Part shown: one piece after another, positions 1-12,051 of the stretch
Numbering within the stretch: position 1 is the first letter of the stretch
Layout of the letters: every line of letters begins with the position of its first letter
Assembly (NCBI GenBank): GCA_020746105.1
Contig: CM036621.1
Location: 46,906,264 to 46,970,263 of the forward strand
DNA length: 64,000 nucleotides
Source: Trogon surrucura
Taxonomy: Eukaryota; Chordata; Aves; Trogoniformes; Trogonidae
Direction of reading: 5' to 3'
Notes under the pieces: generated by a model
Told to the model about the DNA's origin: nothing
What the model saw: only the letters and a program-made list of their open reading frames with translations
The model's database searches: none
Program-made: the position numbers and the translations under genes

Positions 1-2880
1 AGGGGTGAGAAAATGCAACAGAAATACAGTTCAGCTCTTACCACAAGGCCACTTTATACATTACTGTTGAGCCTGAGTGTGTGTATTGTTGTTAGGCTGT
101 GTGGCCCACTGAGTGCATGTGAAAAGCCTGCTTGGTTCCTGGCAAAGCGATATTCCCAGACATGCTCGAGACTTTGCCCATAGTGTGACGTGTACAACAT
201 TTTTTCCCCTTTGTTCCAGAGGAGCACTTCGCCCACGATTACTTGGATGCATTGCAAAAATATAAAGCATTGCATTATGAAAAAAAAACATTTAAAAAAA
301 AAAAAGCAAAAAGTCATGTGAAACATGAAATAAATAGAAAAGAAGCCCTGTACAAGAGCCAGTTGCATGAAAATCCCCATAAATCGTGAAGATTTCAGCG
401 CCGCGATGAAGTCATGCAATCAGGAAGATTGCGGTGTCTTAAGGAATGACATAGCTCAACTTGCAGCCCACACGTAGCTTGCCTGCCCTCTGTCACGGCA
501 ACACAACAGGCTGGGTAAAATCTTGCAGCCATCAGGTTCCCCCAGCCCAAGTTTTGGCTGCCCATAGCACACAGGTCTGGAGGTAAAGCTGACCGTGGTC
601 AAGAGAGGAAATGCAAAGCGAGACAGGCAGGGCTGTCCTGACAAGTTTTCTGAGAAATAGAAAGAGCAATTCATGGTTTTTACAGTTTCTTGCCGCAACA
701 CTCACCATGGCTAATTCAGATTACAGCTCTGATTATGACCCTGCTGCTCTGACCTTGTAGTGCAGAGAAAGACCCTGCATGCTTTGCACACCTATCCCCT
801 CTCCAGGAGAAATGTCCCTTCCTAGGTGCCAAGACGGGACCTTGATGGTCTCTTGGCATCCCTGGGAATCCCTTTATGCCGCACAGCACCAAGACTTCGA
901 CCCAGTCCAAGCTGTGCTTACTGAAGCACCGCAGATGCTTTTGATACCCCAGGAAAGTCTTGCTTCTCATGTGTTTGTGTATATGTTATGCCACATTATT
1001 TATGGAAAAGTCAGATGTGGCTCCCACAACCATAGAGTGCTTCAGAGAGGGCTTTGGATCTGCTGATCTGGGTCAAGCCTAGATCTGAGAGGCCACCAAT
1101 GTCACAGGAAGCTAGCAGAGAAGATGCCAAGTGATGAGGACAGAGTGACACCATCAGAAAGTTCCATCTGGTTGCTTCCCAGCCTCATGGTGATCTGACT
1201 TTCACCATCTCTACAGAACTCCAGATTTCTTCACAGAAATTCTTCCAGGGCCTGGTCACAGATACGTGCATCGTTTGCTCTGATTTTGTTTGTGGTTTTC
1301 TTATGAAGACCATTGAGCCAGCACTCCTAGCAGGCTGTGAGCCTCCACCGTGTTTTTCAAAACCACTTGACCTAACTGCAGTTAATTTGTGGGGCAAGGC
1401 TGATCAACAGCAGGACTCCCAACTGCTGTCCTCAATCAGTGGCGAAGAGGGACAGCGAGCCTTCTTGTCACCCTGCAAGAGGAATCAGTGCCTGGCAAAG
1501 CCATGAGGTTTGTCGAAGAAGAAAGCTGATGCCACACCGCTGTGCATTAGGAACAGTGGTTTTTTTCCCAGATATATCCAAACAGATGGCTTGGCAGCAG
1601 CTTAACACTTCTGGCGCAGGGAGATTTCACAGCATCAAAATCAGCTAAAACAGCTCTTTCAGGAGTTGCTTTAGCATTTCTGAACCGCGCATGACAAAAA
1701 CCACACTGGTGCAGAAGAATTTCAGCCTTCTGTATGGCTACCGTGCTCGGATAGGAAGGAGCCTGTATGAATTACAAGATGAAGGGAAGTATGAAGGAGC
1801 CCAAGGGTATTCCTTGCACTTCTGATGCACAAAGGCAACCAAAACCCAACTATTGCATGTTAATCCTCATCCATGTCTGATAAACTGTGTTATACCAGAC
1901 ACGGTCAAAAAATAATTCTCCTCCCAATGGTGAACATTTTATCCTGACTGCTCTATACATCGCAAGCAGAAATGCTGATCTGTTGTGCTAATTACTGATG
2001 TGCTGATGCATGAAATTGTCCTTGCTGGTGCAGACTAACTGCAAGACCTATACTGTATAAAAATAAAAATGTGTTTTGCAATTGTATCCCTGATCATTCT
2101 GAATGTGCCTAAAAAAAAAATCCCTGTTCAGAGAGGACTGAAGCACCTCTTTAAAGGCGTGTGGTGGAATGGATGCATCCTGAACAGTATGAAACGTACG
2201 CAGGGTTACATGAGGGCCAGGCAAATTGGTGTGCTGACCAAATTTCATCTCAGAGTGAAGCTGATAATGCTGTTGTGGTAATGGCCTTCCTGGATGAATC
2301 TCCATTTTAGGTGGCACAGCTGGTCCCAGGCCTTTTTTCACCGCCTCTCTAGCCACAGGGCTTTAGACTTTGCTACTGGTATTGCTCTTGAAATGCTATG
2401 ACTTTGCTCACTTAGCCCTCATGTTTTGAATCACTGTTGCTTTGAGGGGGAGGAAGTTGCTTTCCATCCGCTGGATGTTATTAAGAAAAATCACGAACTG
2501 TCTGATTATTATTTTTTAGGGGGTGGATTTCAGTCCTGAAACGCTGAGAGTAATGAATGTGCTAAACCTCACACCACCAGAAATCCAAAGAAACAGAACA
2601 TCTATTTATGAAAGGAAAAATACAAATTGCCCCCAGCATTCACGCATCATTAGAAAGCTAAACCACAGAGTCCCAGAAATCAGCCCCTTGAGTCCAAACA
2701 TGTGCTCGCAGCACAGGGAGGGCTGGACCAACACAAAGCCACTCTGTGAGGAGGTGCGTGAGGGAGCAGCCGAGGCACAGCTGAACCTCTGCAGCATGAA
2801 AAACTGAGGAGGCAAACCAATCCCATGGAGACCAGGAAAGGCAATTAAGTAAAAAATAAACAGGTAAATAAAAGAAGGTG

Positions 2881-2896
2881 AAAAAAAAAAAAAAAA
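2881..2896. repeat. A16 homopolymer
   Basis: Sixteen consecutive A residues. No retrocopy or SINE body is recognisable upstream, so it is best read as a simple low-complexity tract and not as a retroposon tail. Confidence 0.9.
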
Positions 2897-3699
2897 GTAG
2901 TTTTGGGAAAATCTCCCAGTTTTTATCCCTGATGTTTGCACAGATTATTTGAGGAAAAGGGAATGAGGATGGTGAACGAAGGGCAAACAGCAGCTCTGGT
3001 GCAGGCTGTGTGGAGCCTCTAAGCACCTTCATGGGGAGCTGCCGAATACTGTGCTGGACCCTGCCATGGACCAACATTAGCCTGTTTTGAGGAATGGTGA
3101 AACTTCAGTCTTAGCTCAGGCTCCCAGCTCTGCTCCCTAGTGCCTCAATCAAGCAGTCACTTGCCGAGTTTAAATGGCACAAAATGGAGGAGGCTGTTTT
3201 CACATGTTCTAGGCAGCCACTCGCTTTTCTCTCCTGAAATCAACTTAAAAATACAGCCCTTATGGCCACTTCCACTTGTTAGTAATGGAAGATAATATGT
3301 GGTAATTAGGGAATGAACATGGCCTAAGCAAATATCACTTCCTGTGCCTAATGAAGCTTTTTGATGTCTTTTCAAAAGGATCTGCTATGAAAAGGAGAGC
3401 AGCACCTGCTGAACGTGGCAGCAAGACAAAAGGGGTGGCAGAAGAAATAAAACAAGGACTCTCAAGGCTGTATCTGGTTCAGACAGCTTCAACCATGCAC
3501 CCCTGGAGTCTGAGCCCTTGAACGGACTGTAAAGCTTTCTGGATGGTAAAGCTGTCAGGTATGGTAGGATCACAGCAGCTCCTTCTTCTTAGTTTATGTA
3601 AAGATCAAAGGAGATAACAGACACGCACACGTGCATATCAAAAGAGCAGATGATTGCATTCGACAGCCAGTACCGGCTGCTGCTTTCTTTGCTTTCCAA

Positions 3700-3830
3700 A
3701 GCGAACCAAGATACAATTAAGGTCTAATGACAATTAGACCTCGAAGAGTAGTAATGTAAGTGGGACTTATTCTCCGCTGCAAACTGCAGCTAAAATGGTA
3801 TTAGACCTTCCCTAGGAAACAACCCCTTCT
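3700..3830. promoter_or_regulatory. Candidate regulatory element with a homeodomain-type palindrome
   Basis: A perfect 9-bp inverted repeat, AGGTCTAAT then ATTAGACCT with a 4-bp spacer, lies at 3720-3741. A third copy of ATTAGACCT follows at 3800-3808. The core places two TAAT/ATTA homeodomain half-sites face to face, the layout bound by paired-class homeodomain dimers. A CAATTAA motif precedes the palindrome and another TAAT (in GTAATG) follows it. The palindrome and the extra copy are seen directly. That the element is functional is inference; it could also be a small chance inverted repeat. Confidence 0.3.
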
Positions 3831-6240
3831 TTTCTTTCACTCTTCTTGTTTTGATTTTTGTTTTGCCAGAATTAGCGCGGTTTTACTATTTTATTGATGA
3901 AAAGATGGACTTCTCTGCTCTTCAGTAAACCCACAAAAGAAATTGAAAACTGACATCTCTGTGAAAACTGCCTCAGAGGCAGGGTGGCAGGGGAAAAAGG
4001 ATATGCTTTTCATTAAATGTTGTGAATGAGAATGTTTTACCCTCTCCCTTCAAACACAGATCCTGTGGTCTCTCTCCTGATAGGGAGCAGTGTAAATATA
4101 GCCTTTTTCTTTCCTCAGCTTGATCCTGTCCTTCACAGTGCCAGGATCCCTGTGGCAAATACCCGGGATGAGGGATCCGGGGTTTGCTGGACTCACAGAG
4201 AGCATTAGACCAAAGTGAAGATCTTTGAGAACAGCACCCACAAGGGATGCAGCTTGTGTGAATTTGTGGTATTTGCAGATCTGAGCAGGTCCTCAAACTA
4301 GTCTGTCAGCGTGATCTGTTGGTGGCATCACTGGTTTCAGGAGGTGTTTTAAGGCAAGCATGCTAACACATTTGCAAAAGAAATGGACAGAGGCGTAGTA
4401 GGCATGCTTCTTCACGTTGTGACCAGTCACTGCTCCAGTGGCACTGGTGGTGCTCTGTTCTGGGCAAGTGAGTGCAGTACTGTGATTCATGGTCCCAAAC
4501 GCTCCCAGCATGGGGGGAGTAAGGTCAGTCACTAGCTCACCATGGGATAACCACAGGGGGAGGGCCAAAGTGATGAGTTTGTGTCCGGCAAATTTACAGT
4601 GTGGTTGTTTTCCAGATGTTTGTCAAGTGTCTAGTACAGCCCCCAGTGCTGCAACGTGAGGTTAAAAGGCAGATGTGGCGGTGAGGTCTGTCTGCCAGGG
4701 CCAGATAGGCACGTGTCACCGCCTGCGGGCCAGCGCCACAGATGACATTGCTGCTTGACTCTTCTTCCATCTGCCATCTCCTGCTGGGACAGGCAGGAGG
4801 GTGAGAAAAGAGTCCCATTAAATGTGGCCTGTTGCAAACCTCCCCATTGCAAAACAACTAGATGGAAGCACAGCAGAGCTACAGGAACAGCAAACTGCTC
4901 TTTGCCTTGTGCAGGAAGATTAAAATCCCTAGGCCTAACAAGAGAGATGCTCTTGCTCTCTTCAGCAGCCAGACCACATCTTCCTTGATCCCCATTACTC
5001 CAGCATTTACACCCTGAAATGCTTCAATCCAACCTTCCTCCTTTGAAGGTCTCACACTTTGGTCGAGGAGAGGATGTGAGTTTTTGGTCTTAATTGGGAT
5101 GTTGATGGTCTGGATGGCTGAGAGCAGCTCCAGGCAACTCTGTGGCTCTGCATCTGGCTCCTGCAGGGGTCAGGAAACCCTCACCTCTCTGGTGAAGTAG
5201 AAGGCTGGCTGCTTGGAAAGCTCATGGCTTGCAGGTGGTAGGTGATGGCAAGCCAGGGAGCACCGTTGTTTACTCACTCATCTCTTCCTTTCAGCCTGTT
5301 TACGGTAGAGCTAATCCATGCTCGCAAAATGAAGGCAGGACGCTCAGAGCTGTCAGCACACGCAGTTCCCAAACCCATGAATCAATCATCGCGAGTCCCA
5401 AACACAAGCATAAAATATCTCAGACAAACTCAATTTTCCAGTTTTGAAACAAGGACCGTTTTTTTCTTTTTCTCTTTTTCATTTTACCATTTTAAGTCTA
5501 AGATTTAGTGCTAAACTGACAGGCTTAACTTGTAAAGCAACTGGCAAATCTTGAAAGAATTGTGGTTTTCTCCTTCCCAAAGGACATTGCAAGTGACATG
5601 GTTTTTCACTTTAGTGATAGATGGTACTTGCAGGCAAGTATTTAGATATCTAAGTACTAAAGCAGCCGCAGGTCTGGTTCCTATCAATAATACATTTTGT
5701 CACACAGAAATTGAAACAGTATGGATACCACACATAGACATGGAAGGGAGAATTATACATAAAATTAATTTTCCCCATAAAGGCACGTAGTATCAGCTGT
5801 CTTGGTTCACAGGAGAGTCGGTGGATGTTCGTTTCCTGGGGATTGTCTGCCCCTAAGTTTTACATTTGATTTTGGGTACCAGTGAACAGAATCTTTCAAA
5901 GCAGCACATGGGTGGAGCCCTGTGATTAAAATGAAATTAGGAAAAATATTAAAAAAAAATACCAACAAAGCACCAATCCCTCATCCCCACAAGCTGAACT
6001 AATAGATCTGGTTTGATAGAAACTGAAACCTGGAAATGAGAAGATGTGAAAGCAGACAAGTGGCACATGCACTTGAGTTGGAGGAGAGGTGTTTCACCCA
6101 GCTCAAGGTACCACCACGATCTTCCTCTCCATGTCTTCAGAGCAGTAAGAGGAGTTAATGGACCTCTAGCCATCCTTCGGGCAGTGGAAAAGCTGTAATT
6201 GCTCCTCACCGCAGAGAGGACTACCAGTTCAGGACTAGTT

Positions 6241-6326
6241 CGGGGAACTGATGGTCTTGGGTCATAGGCTGGACTTAATGATCTCAGAGGTCTTTTCCAG
6301 CCTCAGTAACTCTGTGATTCTGTGAA
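6241..6326 (+). mobile_element. CR1 LINE, 3'-terminal fragment (copy 1)
   Basis: The text reads like the terminal CR1 segment: a GGACTTAATGATCTC stretch, then GGTCTTTTCCAGCCTCA, then the octamer-like end TCTGTGATTCTGTG. CR1 is the dominant LINE of birds and is usually 5'-truncated; it retroposes through an RT that recognises the 3' end. Only about 90 bp is left, with several substitutions from the usual pattern, so this is an old, dead copy. It lies just upstream of a second fragment in the same orientation. Confidence 0.85.
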
Positions 6327-6340
6327 CTGGTTGAAATGCC

Positions 6341-6472
6341 TCCTTGGATCTATTTAAAAGCCGTCTAGATATGGTGCTCAAGGACATGGTTTAGAAGTGG
6401 ACCTGGCAGAGTTAGATAACTGTTAGACTTGATCTTGAAGGTCTTTTCCAACCGTAATGATTCTATGATTCC
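6341..6472 (+). mobile_element. CR1 LINE, 3'-terminal fragment (copy 2)
   Basis: It begins with a TATTTAAAAG-type stretch and continues through GGACATGGTTTAG, GACCTGGCAGAGTTAG, a GACTTGATCTTGAAGGTC stretch and CTTTTCCAACC. It ends in ATGATTCTATGATTCC, the CR1 3' octamer repeat. The match to CR1 is clearer than in copy 1, and the copy is 5'-truncated to about 130 bp. Because copy 1 has its own terminal octamer only about 15 bp upstream, the two are separate insertions or a duplicated tail, not one element. Confidence 0.92.
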
Positions 6473-8579
6473 GGTCTCAGCTCTCTCCCTTGTCACGTCT
6501 TTCTAGACTCCATGAATCAAGAGTAACTTTTAATTATCTGGGCAGAAATGCACTGAACCACTCTATTCTCAGACAAATTCGTTATTTTCCTGAATAAGTG
6601 CATGTGAAGGACACAGTGATTGCTCTCTGCACAAATATCCAAATGGTGTGTTGTGGTGTACCGGGCCTATCTGAAGTCCCAGTGAACCAGGACTTCTGAG
6701 ATGAGCATCCAGCCAAGGTCAGGTATTTTGCCAGGGGAACTCCTGGTTTTCTCCATGCATCAAAAGAAACTGTTGTACCTCAGAGAAGAGTTGTCAATTT
6801 GAGGATGCCTTGTGTCAAAGCTGTGGTGAAGCTTCTGTGAGTCTTCTCAAGAGCTCCCTGGAAGGCCCCATCCCAACAATGGGATATTAGCCGTTCTTCA
6901 ATAGAGGAGGGGAGGTCCAAGCCATGTCAGAAATGGTTGTAGGTAGGAGCAGAAAACTGACAATAGCAGGTATGTAAAGGCAACGTTGTGCTCCCTTGAA
7001 TGACTTTTGCAGCACCTTGCAGCTCTCACATCCTTAAATCCCTTTCTGGTTTTGCACTCAAATTGCTTCATGGTCCATGGTCTTCCTCTGACACTAAATG
7101 TTCATGTCCCTGTGGGATCAAGAACCTGGTGTGGTGTGTCCTCACTGTGACCTGAATGTGTCTGAAGGAATGGGCCTTTCAAGGAATTTTGGGTAAGCTT
7201 CTGGGTCCCACCTTGCTTTTGTGAGGAGATTTCTGTGCACGCTGCAAACCAGACCAGGTGGTACAAGGGACTGCTGAGTCAGGCAACGAGGCAACCAGTG
7301 TCTTTAGGGAGCATCCGAGGCCTTGGCACCCTGAGATTCTCAACTCCAAATTGTAATGTACAAGCCCTAAGCAGCTTCACAGGTGACAATAAGAGTTATC
7401 TGGAAAACACATCCCTTTGGTCTAGCCAGGAATTCCCTGCCTGTCAAGTGTAACACAGGAATGGACAAGCTCCATTAGATCATCTCACCCAGACACCTCC
7501 CAAAGCGTGCTTGGATTTGGTGATCTGTTTGCTGGCTTTCTCCTTCTCGGTCTTATTCCACGTTGCTGGTAACAGGAGATTTCCTAAGTGCAGTAACTGA
7601 ATCATCTTTCTTTGTTCTGAAGACCAGAACTATGATACTGTGCCTCCCATCATGATTCCAAAAAGGTTCCGGCTCATAAGCAACACAGAAGCTTCCTTCG
7701 TTAATACTCAAAGGCATTTGGGTGCAGAGCTGGCTGAAAAGTAGTGTTCACCAACAAAACTGCAGCATTGCATTTTCATTGAAATTTGTTTCTTAATGAA
7801 CAACAAATCTTTTGCATGACGAAGGAATACTCGATTTGAAAAAATACTGGGCTTGAGAGTGTTAATTGCTGCTGTTAAGGACATGTGGCCAGTATTCGCG
7901 TACCTTCTCTTACTTAACAAGGAATGTTTCAAGATGTGTCACCCTTCCTAATTCTTTGGACATCTTTGTTCTTTCTTTGTGCCATATTTTGAAAAGACTT
8001 CTCAAATGCTTCTGAGTTTTATAAATTTCATTTCCTGGTGCAGTCGCCTTGTGGCTGCTCTGGGTCTGAGGCTTTTCTGCCTTTCGTTTGGAAGCAACTG
8101 TTGCTAAGGGACATTCACAAGGCGGATGAGATGGTTTCCCTTCAGACAAAGGGATTACAGGGGAACCAGAGCCAGGCAGAGTTGCTCTGTGCAAGAAAAA
8201 AGAAAAAAAAAATTAGAAAGGCAAGCAGCTGCAGTCCTGATTTTGAGAAGAGTAAATTTAAGTCCTTTTCATGCAATGCACTTTCTAGACAACCTTGGAC
8301 CAGTTTCTCAGCATCTGCCATCGCTCCCCACCTTGGAGCAGTGGTTGAAGGGCAACGAAGGCTCGTGAGGTTAAAACCAGCAGGTCTCGGAGAGTGCTTC
8401 CACAACCCTAGTTGCCTGATCTCACTGGACCATAACGGTCAAAACCCAGTTCCAACCTTCTCCTTTTTCACTACACATTGATTTTTTAATTTTTTTTTCT
8501 GTCTGGCTCTGCAACGGCATCGATCTGTGCCTAGGGCTAGATAACACCAGGCATTTTGTTGGCCTTATAGGACTGCAGC

Positions 8580-8720
8580 TCGCCTGTGAAAGATGGCCAA
8601 GTTAAAAACATGGCCAATAATGCCTTTTTTGATTGGCTCAAGTCAGTATTTTTAGCATTTCTATTTAAACAAAAGCTGAAAAATCAGAGCAGGTAATCAC
8701 AAATTTCAGCCTCGAGTAAA
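8580..8720. promoter_or_regulatory. Candidate conserved non-coding element
   Basis: This AT-rich block is dense in transcription-factor-like words: two GGCCAA/GGCCAAT words, a GATTGGCT (reverse CCAAT) box, a MEF2-like GTATTTTTAG and a TATTTAAAC. Density of such words is weak evidence. The call is inference from texture and needs a cross-species alignment. Confidence 0.22.
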
Positions 8721-9079
8721 TTATTATAGCCAGGCTATAAACCCGTAGGGATTTGGGGAAAAAAGTTGTAACAAATTCTGTGCCAGAGCCGGAACAAGGA
8801 GCTTGCCTTTAGGAAGGAGTAAGCTGGGCACTGCTTTAAAAGACCAGCAACTAGCATGGAACAAATTAAAAAGGGAAGCAGCAAACTCCGCTGGGATTCC
8901 ATAATAATTTAAACATTCCTCTGGGACATCTGAAGTTGGGAGGAAAAGGAGGGAGGGGGGGGTGGTAAAAAAAGTTTTTAACTTATAAGGAATGTTAGCA
9001 ATAAAAAGGGACCCATACGGGTGTGCCATACCCTGAATTAGTCAGAAAGCAGATGTGTGCATTTGCAGCCTCAACTTTT

Positions 9080-9130
9080 TCCCCCTTGTTTTCTCTTCTG
9101 TTTCCTTCCTCTCTCTCTCTCTTCTCCCTC
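9080..9130. repeat. Pyrimidine-rich tract with a (CT)n core
   Basis: A run of roughly 50 bases is almost all pyrimidine on the plus strand, with a CT dinucleotide core around 9109-9123. Such homopurine/homopyrimidine tracts are common in vertebrate DNA and can adopt triplex structure. No splice acceptor or exon follows convincingly. Confidence 0.75.
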
Positions 9131-10153
9131 ACTTTTACAGCAGTTGCACCTGCGCAATGGAAGGAGCAGAGAGTGAGCTGCAAAGCTCAAAGCATTTGGC
9201 GTGTTAGGTCAGAGTACAGAACAATAGCACCATAAATCAATTTGGGAGGGGAGAGGGGAGAGGATGAGGTTAATCCAAAAATAAACCATATGCGAATTTT
9301 ATTTAGCTCTGTTGTTGCTGAAGGGAGTTAGCAACAGGGTAGAAATAACACCGTTTTGGAGGGGTTGCCTCTTTCTAACACCTCTCCAGCATCATCAGCT
9401 GGAGGTCATACCTGTAAGGTGCACAGGCTTCCTAGCTGGCATCGCCCCTTTCCTCTCTGTGTTGCCTGAAACCCTTGGAGGAGCCACTGGGAGATGCCAA
9501 GGGATTCTGGTGCCAACAGGAATTGGCTACTTTGGCCCAGACTGGTGTTTAGCTGACTGCTTACCATGAAAATCGCTTTGCCTCCACCGAAGGAGGCAGG
9601 TCATTTGCTGAAGGGCCTAAAAAAGGCAGTGGGAGGTCAGCAAGCCAGATCCCTCTTGCCCGTGAACTTTTAGTACACCCTTAGCTTGCAGCTTGGGCAG
9701 GAGTCAACAGGCATCTCTTGCACGCAAGCTGCATGCACACATGCTTGCCTATGCGTATGAGGAGAGAAACTGAGGTGTCTTCTCAGCCTTTAACACCAAA
9801 GTGAAGAATGCTAGGTTTTGGTTTATTAACGGAAGAAAAAGGGAAGAAATAAAAAACACCAACTGCCCAAAGCCCAAGTGTGACATAAGGAGCCTCGAGG
9901 CAACTTTCATCATGTTTTTAATGTGGTTTCCTTCATCTCCCTGGGCTCGCCTGTTTGCTAGAGCAGATTGTATTTAGATGATGTGTTTACCAGATCAACA
10001 GGAGGATGCTCCTCCCCCACCATCGGATCCCCTACCCTGTAACTGAAACTAACAACAATAACAAAAACATATAATTAGTTCTTTAAAAATACAGCTCTGC
10101 AGCACAATGTCATTTTGTCCTCGTGCTAATTCCAAAAAAAAATACGGCCTCAT

Positions 10154-10184
10154 TACTCATCTCTGGATGGACTGGAGATGAGTA
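10154..10184. repeat. Perfect 10-bp inverted repeat (hairpin)
   Basis: The arms TACTCATCTC (10154-10163) and GAGATGAGTA (10175-10184) are exact reverse complements separated by 11 bases. The stem is too short for a typical microRNA precursor. No associated gene is visible. Confidence 0.8.
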
Positions 10185-10270
10185 CTGGGTTGATCCCTAA
10201 AAGACATCCCAAGCTCCCAGAAGCGTGAAATTTCAGTTTTAGCTTCAGAAGACTACACATCAGTCCCAGG

Positions 10271-10298
10271 AAAAAAAAAAAAAAAAAAAAAAAAAAAA
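10271..10298. repeat. A28 homopolymer
   Basis: This is the longest pure A run in the window, 28 residues. A retroposon tail is possible, but I recognise no SINE, LINE or processed-transcript body immediately upstream, so its origin is left open. Confidence 0.9.
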
Positions 10299-11947
10299 GC
10301 CTCCTCATGCTGGAACAGTGTTGATGCTTCCCAGGTCAGGTTTTTGTCTGAAAAAATAAATATAGCAGAACAATCTTTCCCAGCATTACTTGGGCCACCT
10401 CATTCCTGTGTGCAGTGTGTGTGGAGGGCATCATGATCTCAGCAGCTTCTATCAAGCTCTCCCTGAAGAGATTGACTGTGGACGTGCACGTGGATTATTT
10501 TTCCTTTTCCCCTCATTAAGAAACAGTGATTCATTTGCAAACTGTTCCTGTTCATACTGAGCTTTATATGTTGTATAGCGCTTGAGAGAGGGAAACCAGA
10601 ATCAGTAGCTCTAACCATGCAGACAGACTGTTCTTCACACTTTGCTGTCTTAAATCTTGCAATGTTTATGAAGTTGTGGACCAATAGCTTTTGAAATAGT
10701 CCTATGAAATAACAATACCTTGGGCTTCTCTTTTAGAAAGCTCAGTCAGTTGTAAAGAAATTTGGGAGCATTTCCTTGATGTTACAGATATAGGGAAAGG
10801 AGAGTGCAAAGAAAAGCTGTCTGAAACCAGAAACAAGATCTTCCCAGTATTGATGCTGGGAAGCACTGTGAAGCTAATCACATCTCAGGGAAGTTAAATG
10901 AGGGCCCCAATGTTCTGAGGTGGGATCCTTTGCCATTAAACCCCCGTAGGGGCTGTATGGGTGGCAACAATGCTCTTTTCTCATCCCAGGTTGTCAAATG
11001 GAAGGGAGTTAAGCTGGCCAGGGGTGCAGCAGAGCTTGTCTGTGATCCAAGGGGTTCTTTTATCTCATGCTGGTAAGGGATTCTGTAGGTCATCTTCAGA
11101 GTCTGATGGTTTTCAAACATAAGATTTCATTTCCAATGGACTCTCCACAATGGATGGAACTTGGGTGACGCAAGGAGCTTCGTCACTGTGGAAGATGAAG
11201 GGAACCTCTTTCCTTGGTGGTTTCTTGTTAAGACTACATCAGCACAGAAATGGGCTGATCTGGACAGATTGCAAGACACGGGCAGAAGTTTTTGCCAGAT
11301 TTTCAAAGGCATGAGTCTTCTCAGTTTGTTAGGTAAAGACAGATGAAGGAGCCACATTCAGAAGGCCAGACAAGAGTGAATGAGAGCAACCTTCCTTGTT
11401 TGGATTAGACAGTCCAGATGTGTACTTCCCCGTGTTTATTAACAGAGAGACTATTATTCAAGTAAGAGTAGGAAGGATATGGGGATACTTAGGGCTAATT
11501 TGAACAGATAGACTTAGTATTGGACACTTCTGGCTTTGGAAGATCTCCAGAACAGGTGTTTGTCCTACTTTGAGCCCAGCTGTGCTTTGCAAAGTCAGTG
11601 GCTTGGCTGAAGAAAAAAATGACTTCACCTAAGCTAACGTTTCATCCAAGATCTCTTCACCCAAGCTTGGTTACTCCTTAACCTTACAGCTAGAAAGCTT
11701 TGCCTTCACTTTTTAAAGTGAAAAGCGCCAGATAAGCCAGTGAGTAGAAGTATTTTCATTGTTGTGTGTGTGGGAACTGGTAGGTTTGGTGTCACCTCCT
11801 TCTCTTTGTCCCAAGGGTGCCTGAGCTAGGAGTTGACCATAAACCCATCTACTTCATCTCCCTCCTGGTGAACTGCTGTATCTCCTGCTCCTCCACATTC
11901 CCCATTCCTCCTGCCCTTGCTTTACTAAAGATGTCTTCTCTTTTCAG

Positions 11948-12051
11948 ATGTCACCTTGGCTTATTGTCTGCTGCAATGTCCCACGCTAGGTGGCCCTTCT
12001 GAGGTGCCACAGCTCCAACTCCAGGATGTCTCTCACCGCTGGGTGCTCCTG
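11948..12051 (+). other. Exon-like segment with good splice signals (unproven)
   Basis: A pyrimidine-rich acceptor, TTCTCTTTTCAG, precedes position 11948, and a near-consensus donor, G|GTAAGCG, follows position 12051. The 104-bp interval is open in one frame only: two bases, then 34 codons ending exactly at the donor. I recognise no protein in that frame. A 34-codon open frame has roughly a one-in-five chance of arising at random, so this is a candidate cryptic or real exon at best. Confidence 0.15.

Larger units (their letters stand above)
1..6240. other. Unique non-coding DNA, no gene recognised
   Basis: No open frame here exceeds about 140 codons and none resembles a known protein. The sequence has no CR1, tRNA or other repeat that I recognise. 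It contains short A-rich and T-rich tracts (for example 12 A at 294-305 and T-rich DNA around 5457-5490). The one notable site is the TAAT-rich palindrome near 3.72 kb, listed separately. Confidence 0.6.

Noticed and set aside
8949-8965. G-rich run resembling a G-quadruplex
   Set aside because: Only three clean GGG runs can be assigned; the fourth is GG, so it falls short of the standard four-run pattern.
10271-10298. A28 tract as a processed-pseudogene or retroposon tail
   Set aside because: No recognisable transcript or SINE body lies upstream and no target-site duplication could be identified.
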